This document shows positions 1 to 9,000 of a DNA stretch of 37,490 bases, piece after piece. A program made the translations under genes and the position numbers. The DNA comes from Mycobacterium attenuatum. Its GTDB lineage: Bacteria > Actinomycetota > Actinomycetes > Mycobacteriales > Mycobacteriaceae. The first letter of the stretch is position 1, and each line of letters opens with the position of its first letter. The notes beneath the pieces were generated by a model. The model was given only the letters and a program-made list of their open reading frames with translations, was not told the origin of the DNA and searched no databases. Where the stretch lies: positions 1 through 37,490 of the forward strand of contig NZ_UPHT01000064.1 in the NCBI RefSeq assembly GCF_900566085.1, read 5' to 3'.

Positions 1-1019
1 CCAAAGAAGCCTGCGGTGCCACCGGTGCCGCCCTTCCCGGGACTGATGCCGTTGCCGCCCAGCCCGAAGAGACGACCCCCACCGACACCGCCGGCGCCGC
101 CGTTACCGCCGGAGGTGTCGCCGCTTCCGCCGGCGCCGCCGTGACCGCCGAGGCCGAACAGCAGACCCTGTCCTTGACCGCCGCTGCCGCCAGCACCGCC
201 GGCACCACCGGTCCCACCTCCCCCGCCTGCGCCGCCGTCACCGCCCACACTGCCGAGGGACCAGAGCGAGCCGGCGCTGCCGCCGTTGCCGCCGGCCCCG
301 CCGGTACCTGAGGGGGCGGCGCCGCCGGCGCCGCCGTGGCCGCCCCAGCCGAGCAACGGCGCGTTTCCGCCAGCGCCGCCGGCACCAGCCGTCGCGCCGG
401 CAACGCTCGTGGCGCCGCCGGCGCCGCCGGCGCCGCCGTTGCCGGTCAGCCAACCGCCGGTGCCGCCGGACCCGCCGATAGCACCGGCCCCGCCGGTACC
501 GCCACGGCCGCCGTTGCCGATCAGGCCCGCATCACCACCCGCACCGCCGGGCGTCCCGGCCGTCGTCTGGGAAAAGCCGTTTCCGCCATTGCCGTACAAA
601 ATCCCACCGGCACCGCCATTGGGATTTGTGGCCGTGCCGTTCGCGCCGTCACCGATGAACGGCCTGCCGAACAATGTTTGGGCGGGCGCGTTGATGGCGC
701 CCAACACGCTCTGCTCCAACACCTGCAATGGCGAGGCATTAGCCGCCTCCGCGCCGGCGTAGGCCTCACTGGCGGCATTGAGCGTCTGGACAAAACTCTG
801 ATGAAGTTGAGCGGCCCTGGCGCTCACCGACTGATACTGCGCGGCGTAGCCGTTGAACAGTGCCGTAACGGCCTGTGACACCTCGTCGGCGCCGGCGGCC
901 AGCACCCCGGTGGTGGACGTTACTGCCGCCGCGTTTGCCGTGCTCAGCGACGTGCCGATGGCGGCCGCATCCTGCGCTGCCGTCGTCAGAAACTCCGGAA
1001 CTGCGAACACAAACGACAT
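1..1019 (-). CDS. PE_PGRS family protein, 3' end outside the window
   Basis: The reading frame begins at an ATG at 1019 behind a GGGAGGGG ribosome site and stays open to the window edge, so the C-terminus is missing. The first ~95 residues form a PE domain: it starts [10 protein letters not shown], has the usual Ala-rich helices and contains the YAAQYQ segment. A linker with the common [12 protein letters not shown] motif (about residues 135-145) leads into Gly-Gly-Ala/Asn repeats. PE_PGRS proteins are exported by type VII (ESX) secretion to the cell surface; their individual roles are mostly unknown. The place and direction next to fadD9 match H37Rv Rv2591 (PE_PGRS44) as I remember it, but orthology is inferred from position only. 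The opposite-strand Pro/Arg-rich reading frames here are shadows of the repeats. Confidence 0.93.
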   Translation of the reverse strand, partial: MSFVFAVPEFLTTAAQDAAAIGTSLSTANAAAVTSTTGVLAAGADEVSQAVTALFNGYAAQYQSVSARAAQLHQSFVQTLNAASEAYAGAEAANASPLQVLEQSVLGAINAPAQTLFGRPFIGDGANGTATNPNGGAGGILYGNGGNGFSQTTAGTPGGAGGDAGLIGNGGRGGTGGAGAIGGSGGTGGWLTGNGGAGGAGGATSVAGATAGAGGAGGNAPLLGWGGHGGAGGAAPSGTGGAGGNGGSAGSLWSLGSVGGDGGAGGGGGTGGAGGAGGSGGQGQGLLFGLGGHGGAGGSGDTSGGNGGAGGVGGGRLFGLGGNGISPGKGGTGGTAGFF

Positions 1020-1198
1020 CGAACCCCTCCCGAACCGATCACGTGACTTAGGCCACAGCTGAAAGCATGCCGGAGGTAATTGTCGACAGTTTGGCAGGCG
1101 TTGTCAGCGGTTTCGACAGATCCGGCGGTCATCGCGCCGCCGCGTTACATCGCCAGACCGCTGGGGTACCCAAGCCGGTACCTAACGAGGAGGCTGCC

Positions 1199-1885
1199 AT
1201 GAAGCACACAGAAGACCGTCCCGCAACGCTGCGGATGCCGCGTTCTCGCGGAGTGGTGACCGGATTGCTCCTAGTGATTCTGGGCGCCTGGGGCGCGTTG
1301 ATTCCGTTCATCGGCCCCAAGTTCGACTTCGCCTATTCGCCGGGCCAGGCGTGGACCGGAGCGCGGGGCTGGCTGGAGGTGTTGCCGGGCGTGGCCGCGG
1401 CGGCTGGGGGTCTGCTGCTGATCATCGCCGGCAACCGTGCCATCGCCATGCTCGGCGGCTGGCTGGCCGCACTGGCCGGCGCGTGGTTTGTGTTCGGGAC
1501 CGACTTCGCCCCGCTGTTGCGGATCGGTTCGGTGGGCGACCCGGTGGCCGCGACTGAGCGCAAACGCACCGCGCTGGAACTTGCCTACTTCTCCGGCCTG
1601 GGGGTGGTCATCGTCTTCCTGGCCGGCGCGGTCCTGTCTCGACTGGCAGTCCGGCTGGCCCGCGATGTCCAGCCGATGGCGCCCGCGCTACCTGCCCAGG
1701 AACCAGCTGCCCCCGCCGAGGTACCCGCGGCCGGCGCGGTCGCGGCCTCGCCCGAACCTTATTCGGACGCTACGTATTCCGATGCCCGCACCATGCCGCG
1801 GGAAGAATTCAAAGGGGCCAGCAGCGAACCCGCTGCCACCGAGCACCGCGGCAGGTTCCGGCGCCGGCACCGCGCCGGCGTTTAG
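1199..1885 (+). CDS. Four-helix membrane protein of unknown function
   Basis: I do not recognise this family. The ATG at 1199 is chosen because GAGGAGG lies at 1187-1193; an upstream in-frame start at 1067 lacks such a site. The 228-residue product has four likely membrane segments (about residues 18-38, 59-78, 82-100 and 127-150) and then a ~75-residue Ala/Pro-rich, probably cytosolic tail that ends in an Arg-rich stretch (RGRFRRRHRAG). It is divergent from the PE_PGRS gene and convergent with fadD9, with a shared hairpin 12 bases beyond its stop. I remember no gene at this position in H37Rv, so it may be lineage-specific. No catalytic motif is visible. Confidence 0.75.
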   Translation: MKHTEDRPATLRMPRSRGVVTGLLLVILGAWGALIPFIGPKFDFAYSPGQAWTGARGWLEVLPGVAAAAGGLLLIIAGNRAIAMLGGWLAALAGAWFVFGTDFAPLLRIGSVGDPVAATERKRTALELAYFSGLGVVIVFLAGAVLSRLAVRLARDVQPMAPALPAQEPAAPAEVPAAGAVAASPEPYSDATYSDARTMPREEFKGASSEPAATEHRGRFRRRHRAGV

Positions 1886-1897
1886 ACTCGGCCGCCG

Positions 1898-1927
1898 ATA
1901 TCCCCGGGGTTCTACCCCCGGGGATAT
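1898..1927. terminator. Bidirectional hairpin terminator between convergent genes
   Basis: A perfect 12-base inverted repeat (ATATCCCCGGGG, 1898-1909, against 1916-1927) has a six-base loop, TTCTAC. It fills the gap between the stop codons of the membrane gene (1885) and fadD9 (1938). The A/T-rich ends of the stem give short U-tract-like ends on both strands. A shared terminator is the simplest reading. Confidence 0.75.
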
Positions 1928-1937
1928 TGCGCGGACT

Positions 1938-4900
1938 TCAGAGGAGTCCGAGCAAGCGCAGGTCACTGAGGTACTTGGCGATGATCTGCGGCGAGACGTG
2001 TGGAATATCCTTGTCCGGGCCGACTTTCGCGTCCTGCACGGCAGCACGGAACCGGTCGGTCGCTGCCATCGACCCGCGCAGCGGCGGCTCCGGCTTCTGG
2101 TAATTGTGCAGCAACGGCAGCAGTGACGCGTGACGCTGCTTTTCAGGCAGTCCGCGCAACGCGGTTTCGAACCGTCGCAGCCAGTCGCCGTACTCCTCGA
2201 TGCGGTGGATGCAACATCCCGCGTCGATCAGCCAGTCGACGAACTGGTCCATCCCGATGCCGTCGTCGTAGGGGTTCATCACGTGGTAGGTCTGGAAACC
2301 TTCCCCGTTTGATGCCCCATTTGATGCCCCCAACGTCGCGATCGCCTCGGCGATGAACTCCACCGGCAAGCCGTCGTAGTGGGCGCGCCGCCGGTTGCCG
2401 TCGGCGTCCAGCTCGTAGAACGAACCAGGTGCGATGCCGGTGGCCACCAGGCTCAGCATCATTCGGGTGAACATGTCGGGCACGTTGAGCTGACCCGCCC
2501 ACGTGGTGTCGGCCAGGATCATGTCGCAGCGGAACACCGCGACCGGCAGCCCGCACAGATCGTGGGCCTCGCGCAGTAGCACCTCGCCGGCCCACTTGCT
2601 GTTGCCGTAGCCGTTGGCGTAGCTGTCGTTGATCTGGCGCGTCGCGCTGATGCGCCGGATGTCGGCGTCCTCGGTGAACTTCGACCGCTCGATCTGGTCG
2701 CCGACGCCGATGGTCGAGACGTAGGTGTATGGCTTGAGCTTGCTGGTCAGCGCAATCCGGATTAACTCGGCGGTACCCAGCGCGTTGGGACCGAACAACT
2801 CGCTGTACGGCAGCACGTGGTTGACCAGCGCAGCCGGGTCCACGATCACGTCGACGGTGTCGGCCAGCCGCTGCCAGGTCTGCTCGTCCAGGCCGAGGTT
2901 GGCCTCGCCCTTGTCGCCCGCGATCACCTCCAAGTGGTCGGCCGCCAGCCGCCGGTAGTGTGCCAACAGCTCGGGGTCTCCGCTGTCGAACGTCTTGTCC
3001 AAGCGGGTCCGGGCCTCCTCGTTGGACCTGGCCCGGACCAGACAAACCAGCTTCCCGCCGACCACGTCCAGCCGTTGCAGCCATTCCAGTGCCAGGTAGC
3101 GACCCAGGAAGCCGGTCGCGCCGGTCAACAACACGGTGCGCACCTCGGCACCCGGCCGCGGCAGCGCCGGCGCGGTTGCCAGCGCCGATGCGTCGATGAA
3201 CTTGTCCAGGGTGAGGTCGCTGGCGTGCACCTCCAGCGCGCCCCTGCCATGAATCAAGGCGAAGGTGGGCCGCTTGCTGCCCTGCCGCTCGCCCTCGATG
3301 TATGCGGCGATCGCCGCCAGGCCGCTGGCCGGGCTAACGATGACGCCCACCGGGACGTCGACGTCGAAGATCTCCCGCAGCAGGTTGCCAAATGTCAACG
3401 CCGACAACGAGTCTCCACCCAGGTCGGTGAAATGCGCATCGGGTGACAGGTCGGTGCTCGCCGCGCCCAGCAGAGCCGCCGCGGCCCGGCTCACCGTTTG
3501 CAGCACCGGCGCATCGGCCCCGGTGTGCCGCAGCTCGCTCAACTCGTCGGCCTGGCTGGCGGCCAACTCCGTGTAGAGCTGCTCCAGCCGCTCGCCGTAG
3601 TGCTGCCGCAGCTTGGGCCACGCCAGCTTGCGGATACCGGTGAGTAGACCGTTCTCCAGCGTGAACGGTGTTGTTTCGATGAGGAAGTCGCGCGGCACCT
3701 CGTAGGACTGCAGGCCGGCCTCTTTCGCGGCGGTCTGCAGCGAGTCGGCAATGAGCGGCTTCAAGGCCGCTATGTCGGTGCCTGCCAATGCTTCTTCCGT
3801 AGGGACCACCACGGCCAACAGGTAGGGATGCGCGCTGTTGCCGTAGACGTAGATCTGGCGCACCAGCGGGCTGTTACCGAACACCGCCTCCAGCTTGGCG
3901 ACGGTGACGAACTCGCCCTGGGCCAGTTTCAGTACGTTGTTGCGGCGGTCCACGTACACCAGCCGGTCCGGGCCGACCTCGGCGACGACGTCTCCGGACC
4001 GGTAGTAGCCGTCGGCGTCGAACACGCTGGCCGTAATCTCCGGCCGCTGGTAATAGCCCGGGAACATGTTCTCGGTCTTGAGCAGCAGCTCGCCCCGCGG
4101 ATACGGCTGGTCGGTGCTGAAGTAGCCCAGGTCGGGAACGTCGACCAGCTTGTAGTCGATCACCGGCGGGCGCTGAACTTCACCGTTGAACAAGACCATC
4201 CCGGCCTCGGTGGAGCCGTAGCCGTCCAGCAACGGGATTTCCAGCAGGGTTTCGACCCAGTTCCGCAGTTCCGGGGAAATGGGCGCCGAGCCCGTCATCG
4301 CGAAGATGTAGCGACCACCCAGCAGGTGCTGACGCAGCTCGGCCATGACCTGTGCCGCGGCGGCCTGGCGGGCGGCCGGGTCGCCGGCATCAGCCGCCCG
4401 TTGGTCCACCGCACGCTGGTATTCGCCGTACAACGTCTCCCAGATCCGCGGTACGAAGTTCAACTCGGTGGGCCGCACCAGCCGCAAGTCTTCCAGCAGC
4501 GTCGAGAGGTCGCTCTTGGCCGCGAAGTACGCGGTGCCGCCGTTGCCGAGCGTGCCGTAGAGGATTCCGCGACCCATGATGTGGCTCATCGGCATGAAAT
4601 TCAGGCTGATCGACGCCATTGTGGGCCCGAACCAGTTCTTGCTCGACCGGCGCCACATCTTGCCGACATTGCTCTGCCGATACATCGCGCCTTTGGGCGC
4701 TCCGGTGCTGCCGGAGGTATAGATCAGCAGCGCCAGCGAGTCGTTGCCGTCCGATGCTGCGGCCGGCTGGACATCCGGTTTCACCGGCAGTGCGGTTCCG
4801 TGGTCCACGACATCGACGAGGGTCTCGACGCCCACCGCGGTGTCCGCCAGCCGTTGCCGCGCTGTTTCGACGGCCTCGCGATGCTCGTCCACCTCGGGGT

Positions 4901-5471
4901 GGTAGTCGAACACCACCAGCGTGGCGGGCAGATGACCGCTCAACAGCACGTCCACGGCATCCGACAGCTGGTCCACACTGGCCGCTATCAGGGTGGGCTC
5001 GGTCTCGGCCACGATCGGCTGCAGCTGGGAGACCGCAGCACTGGTTTGCAGCGGTACCGATACCGCACCGATCATGGCCAGCGCCATGTCGATGGTGGTG
5101 TAGTCGACGCTGTTAAAGCCCAGCACACAGACCCGGTCGCCGGCACGCACCGAGCCGTGGGTCAAGGCACGCGCCAGCGCACCGACCCGGTCGCCGAGCT
5201 GGCGGTAGGTGATGGTCTCAAAGCGCGGCAGCAGCCGCACCGAGGTGCGCCCGCTAGCGGAGTCCGTGACGAACTCGACGGCACGCTGCCCGAGTGCCGG
5301 CCGCTCGGCGTAGCCCGCCAGCGTCGTTTGAATGACCTCGGGCAGGTGCAGGCCTGGATTTTCCAGGGCAGCGGCGATTTCCGGGTCCGGCCTGGCGGCG
5401 GCGAACTGTGCGTCGTCGTCGATGAGGTTTTCGATGCGGCGTTCGAGGCGCTCGTTGGTGGTAGTCGACAT
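1938..5471 (-). CDS. fadD9: Carboxylic acid reductase (FadD9, type I CAR)
   Basis: This 1177-residue enzyme reduces carboxylic acids, probably fatty acids, to aldehydes using ATP and NADPH. The three expected domains are visible in order. The adenylation domain has the AMP-binding loop [11 protein letters not shown] at about 251-261, GYGSTE near 418 and YRSGD near 490. The carrier domain has LGGDSL with the phosphopantetheine serine at 688. The reductase domain has the NADPH-binding TGATGFLG at 783-790 and the YGNSK catalytic Tyr955/Lys959 pair. Length and order are normal for mycobacterial CARs. The enzyme needs a phosphopantetheinyl transferase encoded elsewhere. The ATG at 5471 has a GGAA-type ribosome site. 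A MarR gene lies directly upstream in the same direction, and a 17-base palindrome (5536-5552) in the gap may be its operator. The physiological substrate cannot be read from sequence. Confidence 0.96.
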   Translation of the reverse strand: MSTTTNERLERRIENLIDDDAQFAAARPDPEIAAALENPGLHLPEVIQTTLAGYAERPALGQRAVEFVTDSASGRTSVRLLPRFETITYRQLGDRVGALARALTHGSVRAGDRVCVLGFNSVDYTTIDMALAMIGAVSVPLQTSAAVSQLQPIVAETEPTLIAASVDQLSDAVDVLLSGHLPATLVVFDYHPEVDEHREAVETARQRLADTAVGVETLVDVVDHGTALPVKPDVQPAAASDGNDSLALLIYTSGSTGAPKGAMYRQSNVGKMWRRSSKNWFGPTMASISLNFMPMSHIMGRGILYGTLGNGGTAYFAAKSDLSTLLEDLRLVRPTELNFVPRIWETLYGEYQRAVDQRAADAGDPAARQAAAAQVMAELRQHLLGGRYIFAMTGSAPISPELRNWVETLLEIPLLDGYGSTEAGMVLFNGEVQRPPVIDYKLVDVPDLGYFSTDQPYPRGELLLKTENMFPGYYQRPEITASVFDADGYYRSGDVVAEVGPDRLVYVDRRNNVLKLAQGEFVTVAKLEAVFGNSPLVRQIYVYGNSAHPYLLAVVVPTEEALAGTDIAALKPLIADSLQTAAKEAGLQSYEVPRDFLIETTPFTLENGLLTGIRKLAWPKLRQHYGERLEQLYTELAASQADELSELRHTGADAPVLQTVSRAAAALLGAASTDLSPDAHFTDLGGDSLSALTFGNLLREIFDVDVPVGVIVSPASGLAAIAAYIEGERQGSKRPTFALIHGRGALEVHASDLTLDKFIDASALATAPALPRPGAEVRTVLLTGATGFLGRYLALEWLQRLDVVGGKLVCLVRARSNEEARTRLDKTFDSGDPELLAHYRRLAADHLEVIAGDKGEANLGLDEQTWQRLADTVDVIVDPAALVNHVLPYSELFGPNALGTAELIRIALTSKLKPYTYVSTIGVGDQIERSKFTEDADIRRISATRQINDSYANGYGNSKWAGEVLLREAHDLCGLPVAVFRCDMILADTTWAGQLNVPDMFTRMMLSLVATGIAPGSFYELDADGNRRRAHYDGLPVEFIAEAIATLGASNGASNGEGFQTYHVMNPYDDGIGMDQFVDWLIDAGCCIHRIEEYGDWLRRFETALRGLPEKQRHASLLPLLHNYQKPEPPLRGSMAATDRFRAAVQDAKVGPDKDIPHVSPQIIAKYLSDLRLLGLL

Positions 5472-5535
5472 GACAGTTCCTTGCCGGTGACTGGGGGAAA
5501 GATTGTTCGCGCCACATTGCGCTACGCAACTAGAA

Positions 5536-5552
5536 CGTTAGCGAAGCTAACG
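5536..5552. promoter_or_regulatory. Palindrome upstream of fadD9, candidate operator
   Basis: CGTTAGC-GAA-GCTAACG is a perfect inverted repeat with 7-base arms, 65 bases before the fadD9 start and in the gap after the MarR gene. Its core GTTAGCGAA resembles GTTACCGAA in the MarR/hydrolase divergent region (6098-6106). That suggests, but does not show, one regulator for both. Confidence 0.5.
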
Positions 5553-5613
5553 GTATTTCACAACGATCAGGATAACGGCTTGCACTGTGAGATGGGACAC
5601 GGACATTGACTAG

Positions 5614-6078
5614 TTACCGGCGTGCTTCGCCGGGATCGAGGCTGTCGAGCAGTCGTTGCATGGTGTCACACATGTGCGCGAAATCGCCGGCGCCGACGAG
5701 CTTTGACCATCGCGCCTCGATGTCGGCGACCCGCTCACCCGCGTCGGCAAGCAATCGCCGTCCGCGGTCGGTGAGTTCGATCAGCTTGGCCCGCCCGTCG
5801 TCCGGGTCGGCCCGCCTGGTCAGATATCCCAGCGCGCACAGGTCGTTTACCAGCTCCGATGTCGCCGCCAGGCTCAGCTGTGCGCGGGCGGCCAGTTCAG
5901 TGAGCCGGACACCGCCGGTGCCGATATTGCCGAAGATCTGCAAATGGGGATCGCGGACGTCGCCGTAGCCACGCGCGGTACGAGGTTGCGCCAGGTCGCG
6001 GCGAAATTGCCGGGTCAACCGCACCAACAACTGGCCCACTGCCTGCCGGTCCGCCGGCAATTCCGTTGACGCCGTCAT
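5614..6078 (-). CDS. MarR-family transcriptional regulator
   Basis: The 154-residue product is the right size for a MarR dimer subunit. A winged helix-turn-helix is visible in the middle: VRLTELAARAQLSLAATSEL followed by the wing DPDDGRAKLIELTDRG. The reading frame stays open well upstream, but the ATG at 6078 gives the normal MarR N-terminal helix and leaves a 61-base divergent gap to the hydrolase. MarR proteins usually repress themselves and neighbours and release DNA on binding small, often phenolic or fatty, ligands. Its position between fadD9 and a divergent hydrolase fits control of both, with palindromes in each gap. The ligand is unknown. I do not recall a MarR gene here in H37Rv. 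Confidence 0.88.
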   Translation of the reverse strand: MTASTELPADRQAVGQLLVRLTRQFRRDLAQPRTARGYGDVRDPHLQIFGNIGTGGVRLTELAARAQLSLAATSELVNDLCALGYLTRRADPDDGRAKLIELTDRGRRLLADAGERVADIEARWSKLVGAGDFAHMCDTMQRLLDSLDPGEARR

Positions 6079-6097
6079 AGCCGAAGAGGATACTACG

Positions 6098-6117
6098 GTT
6101 ACCGAAATTTCGGGTTC
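6098..6117. promoter_or_regulatory. Candidate MarR operator in the divergent region
   Basis: The 61-base gap between the MarR start (6078) and the hydrolase start (6140) holds the perfect 12-base palindrome CCGAAATTTCGG (6102-6113). It lies inside GTTACCGAAATTTCGGGTTC. A MarR-type site between divergent starts is typical for autorepression. The site is inferred, not matched to a known consensus. Confidence 0.5.
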
Positions 6118-6139
6118 CGAAGTAAATTGGAGGGGTCTC

Positions 6140-7012
6140 GTGACCGACCGCACCGACGCATTCGTTTCGACCAGCCTGGGCCGGCTATACGTGGCACGAA
6201 GAGGCGCCGGGCCGGTGACGGTCTGCTGGCACAGCTTGTTCCTGGATTCAGGGTCGTGGGCGGCGCTGACGGACGAGTTGGCCGCGCTGGCGCCACACCG
6301 CGCCGTGGTGACGGTCGACGGGCCGTCGCACGGCCGCAGCGAACCCGTCCACCGCGATTTCACGTTCGACGAATGCGCCCATGCCGCAGGGGAGGTCCTC
6401 GACGGGTTGGGCATCGCCGAACCGGTTGACTGGGTCGGCAACGCGTGGGGCGGGCACGTTGGCCTCCTGTTGGCCGCCACCCAACCGCGCCGGATTCGCA
6501 CGTTGACCACCATTGGCACGCCGGTGCCGGCGCTGAGCACCCGGTTCCGTTGGACCAAGGCATGGCCGTTGGTGGCGCAGTATCGGTGGTCGGGTCCGAC
6601 TCGATTTCTGTCCGCGGCGCTCTCCGACGCCCTGCTGGGACCGGAAGTCCTTGCAGCACAACCGGATAAGGCTTCCGCGGTTATCGATGCATTCCGGTGC
6701 GCCGACCGCACCGGCATGTTGCACGCAATGCGCTCGATGATGCTGAAGCGCCCCGATCTGAGCGGGTATCTACCCCGGGTGAGCGTCCCCACGCTGATGC
6801 TGGCCGCCCGCGATGACGACGAGGGCTGGCCGCTGCACCAAGCCGAGGCGGCTTGCACCAGCATGCGCAACGCCCGCGCCGGTGTGTTGTCCGGCAGCGC
6901 GCGCGTGGCGCCGCTGCTGCTGGATGCCGAGCTGATCGCGCGAACCCTGCTCGACTTCTGGTCAGAGGTCGCTCAGGATCCCGCACATGATGTCGAGACC
7001 TTCGGCCAATAG
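6140..7012 (+). CDS. Alpha/beta-hydrolase fold protein, probably catalytically dead
   Basis: The GTG at 6140 has a GGAGGGG ribosome site at 6129-6135. The 290-residue protein has the alpha/beta-hydrolase layout: oxyanion-region strand (VCWHSLFLDS, ~28-37), VDGPSHGRS (~59-67), nucleophile elbow, and a late strand PTLMLAARDDDEGW (~217-230). The elbow reads G-N-A-W-G (residues 100-104), so the nucleophile Ser/Asp/Cys is Ala102. The place where GH normally supplies the catalytic His reads SARVAPLL, giving Arg255. Two triad residues are therefore missing. It may be a binding or regulatory pseudoenzyme, or the elbow may be unusual for its subfamily. The gene is divergent from the MarR regulator, and its 3' end overlaps that of gabT by 51 bases. 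Confidence 0.85.
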   Translation: MTDRTDAFVSTSLGRLYVARRGAGPVTVCWHSLFLDSGSWAALTDELAALAPHRAVVTVDGPSHGRSEPVHRDFTFDECAHAAGEVLDGLGIAEPVDWVGNAWGGHVGLLLAATQPRRIRTLTTIGTPVPALSTRFRWTKAWPLVAQYRWSGPTRFLSAALSDALLGPEVLAAQPDKASAVIDAFRCADRTGMLHAMRSMMLKRPDLSGYLPRVSVPTLMLAARDDDEGWPLHQAEAACTSMRNARAGVLSGSARVAPLLLDAELIARTLLDFWSEVAQDPAHDVETFGQ

Positions 7013-8311
7013 CTCGTCGGTGATGGTCAGGGGCGGCAGCAACCGGATGATGTTGCCAAACATGCCGCAGGTCAACACAATCACGCCGGCGCGGTGGGCG
7101 GCGGCGGCCAGCTTCTCGGTCAGCTCGGCATCGGGTTCGGCGGTTCCGGATTTCACCAGTTCGACCGCGATCATGGCGCCGCGCCCACGCACGTCGCCGA
7201 CCCGGTCGTCGGCCGCCTGCACCCGTAACAACCGGTCCATCACCAGTTGCTCGATCTCGCGGGCCCGCGCGACCAGGCCCTCGCGTTCAATGGTCTCGAT
7301 GGTGGCCAGCGCCGCCGCACACGCCACCGGGTTGCCGCCGAAGGTGCCACCCACACCGCTGCCGTGCGGTGCATCCATGATCTCGGCCCGGCCGGTCACC
7401 GCGGACAGGGGCAATCCGTCGGCGATGCCCTTGGCGGTGACGATCAGGTCCGGCTCAAGGCCGTTGGGGCCCTCGTGCTCGCAGGCGAACATCGCGCCGG
7501 TGCGGGCAAACCCCGTTTGCACTTCGTCGGCGATGAAGACCACGTCGTTGGCGCGGCACCAGTCCAGCAGCGCCGGCAGGAACCCGTCGGCGGGGACGAT
7601 GAAACCGCCTTCGCCCTGGATGGGCTCGATGATGACGGCCGCCAGGTTGGCCGCGCCCACCTGCTTGTCGATGACGCTGATGGTCCTGGCGGCGGCCAGT
7701 TCACCGTCGGTGGCCAGCTCCTTGTCGAGCAGTCCGTCGCGGTAGGGGTAGGACAGCGGGGCCCGGTAGATCTCCGGGGCGAACGGGCCGAAGCCGCTCT
7801 TGTAGGGCATGGACTTGGCGGTGAGCGCCATCGTCATATTGGTGCGCCCGTGGTAGGCGTGGTCGAACGCGACCACCGCCGGTTTGCGCGTGTAGGCGCG
7901 GGCGATCTTGATGGCGTTCTCGACGGCCTCGGCGCCGGAATTGAACAGTGCCGAGCGCTTCTCGCCGGAGCCCGGGGTGATCCGGTTGAGCTGTTCGGCG
8001 ACCGCCACGTACTGCTCGTAGGGGGTCACCATGAAACAGGTATGGGTGAACTCGGCCACCTGCGCGCGCACCGCGTCCACGACCTTGGGATGGGAATTGC
8101 CGATGGTCGTCACGGCGATCCCGGAACCCAGGTCGATCAGCCGGTTCCCGTCGGCGTCCTCGAGTATCCCGCCGCCGGCGCGGACGACGAACACCGGCAG
8201 CATGACCCCGACGCCACTGGACACTGCGGCGACCCGCCGTTTGTTCAGTTCCAGCGATGCCGGACCTGGGATTTCGGTGACCAGGTGGCGTGTCTGCTCG
8301 AGGCTGGCCAC
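6962..8311 (-). CDS. gabT: 4-aminobutyrate aminotransferase
   Basis: This class III PLP-dependent aminotransferase moves the amino group of GABA to 2-oxoglutarate, giving succinate semialdehyde and glutamate. At 449 residues it has the expected length (the same as I recall for H37Rv Rv2589). Visible features are NSGAEAVENAIK (PLP phosphate site, ~124-135), the FDHAYHGRT segment (~149-157), IIEPIQGEGG (~227-236), FIADEVQTGFGR-like (~259-270) and the PLP lysine in TAKGIADG (Lys294). Translation probably begins at the GTG at 8311, behind GGAGGA. The gene is convergent with the hydrolase and divergent from yajC. Substrate choice (GABA versus other omega-amino acids) is assigned by family. Confidence 0.95.
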   Translation of the reverse strand: MASLEQTRHLVTEIPGPASLELNKRRVAAVSSGVGVMLPVFVVRAGGGILEDADGNRLIDLGSGIAVTTIGNSHPKVVDAVRAQVAEFTHTCFMVTPYEQYVAVAEQLNRITPGSGEKRSALFNSGAEAVENAIKIARAYTRKPAVVAFDHAYHGRTNMTMALTAKSMPYKSGFGPFAPEIYRAPLSYPYRDGLLDKELATDGELAAARTISVIDKQVGAANLAAVIIEPIQGEGGFIVPADGFLPALLDWCRANDVVFIADEVQTGFARTGAMFACEHEGPNGLEPDLIVTAKGIADGLPLSAVTGRAEIMDAPHGSGVGGTFGGNPVACAAALATIETIEREGLVARAREIEQLVMDRLLRVQAADDRVGDVRGRGAMIAVELVKSGTAEPDAELTEKLAAAAHRAGVIVLTCGMFGNIIRLLPPLTITDELLAEGLDIMCGILSDL

Positions 8312-8527
8312 GCATCCTCCTCTCCCCGCGGCGCGGCGGTCACGTCGCGGATAAAGCCTATCGGTTCGCCGCGGCGGCGCGGCCGGGCGCGGGCTGACGT
8401 GGTGCCGGTCGGTTCACGACCTGCGGGAATGGCAGACTGGACCGTTACGAGGCGCGCGAGCTTCCAGTCGAGTTCGGCGCCGCCCTCAAAATGTCGAGGG
8501 ATACCGCAACGAAAGACAGGCGTGTTG

Positions 8528-8878
8528 ATGGAGAGTTTGGTCCTATTTCTGCCGTTCTTGCTCATCATGGGCGGCTTCATGTACTTCGCGTCCCGGCGCC
8601 AGCGGCGCGCCATGCAAGCCACCATCGACCTGCACGAGTCGCTACAGCCAGGGGACCGGGTGCACACCACCTCCGGGCTGGAAGCCACCGTCGTGGACAT
8701 CACCGACGACACCGTCGACCTCGAGATCGCACCGGGCGTGGTGACCACCTGGATGAAGCTGGCGATTCGGGACCGGGTCCTGCCGGACGCCGACGCAGAG
8801 CTGGACGAGGAGCCGGCCGACTCGGACGACGAGCAGCTAACGGCCGGCGACGAGAGCCCCGCAACCAGAGAGCCCTGA
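8528..8878 (+). CDS. yajC: Preprotein translocase accessory subunit YajC
   Basis: This 116-residue protein has one N-terminal membrane helix (about residues 4-20, LVLFLPFLLIMGGFMYF), a basic stop-transfer (RRQRRAM) and the small conserved YajC domain (LQPGDRVHTTSGLEATVV, ~38-55). The acidic tail is typical of mycobacterial YajC. It is part of the SecDF-YajC complex that uses proton motive force to help release proteins from SecYEG at the membrane. The ATG at 8528 matches the usual MES-L-LFLPF start; the reading frame is open far upstream, but only as antisense to gabT. secD and secF follow. Confidence 0.95.
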   Translation: MESLVLFLPFLLIMGGFMYFASRRQRRAMQATIDLHESLQPGDRVHTTSGLEATVVDITDDTVDLEIAPGVVTTWMKLAIRDRVLPDADAELDEEPADSDDEQLTAGDESPATREP

Positions 8879-8932
8879 GGATTCCTGAACGGGACCGACG
8901 GACCGTCCAGGACCGACGAGCCGGCTTGCACG

Positions 8933-8953
8933 ACGTGCCGCGGTGCGGCACGT
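8933..8953 (+). promoter_or_regulatory. Perfect hairpin between yajC and secD
   Basis: ACGTGCCGC (8933-8941) and GCGGCACGT (8945-8953) form a 9-base stem with a GGT loop. There is no U-tract after it, so a plain terminator is unlikely; an attenuator, RNA processing site or stability element is possible. TAGGCT at 8953-8958 could be a -10 box for a secD promoter, but I see no well-spaced -35. Confidence 0.4.
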
Positions 8954-9000
8954 AGGCTCTGTTGGGGGTAAGAACCGACTTTCAAGGAGACATACGGAAC

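Noticed and set aside
1..640. Dense short GC-rich repeats, possible CRISPR or minisatellite
   Set aside because: They are the Gly-Gly-x codon repeats of a PE_PGRS gene.
3828..5609. A 593-codon open frame on the plus strand opposite fadD9
   Set aside because: It lies wholly antisense to a well-conserved CAR gene, has no ribosome site and its His/Gln/Arg-rich content is the mirror of a high-GC gene.
6079..6870. A 418-codon version of the MarR gene
   Set aside because: The extra N-terminal part is antisense to the hydrolase; the ATG at 6078 gives a normal-length MarR protein.
7247..8527. A long in-frame extension upstream of yajC
   Set aside because: It is antisense to gabT; the known YajC N-terminal helix begins at the ATG at 8528.
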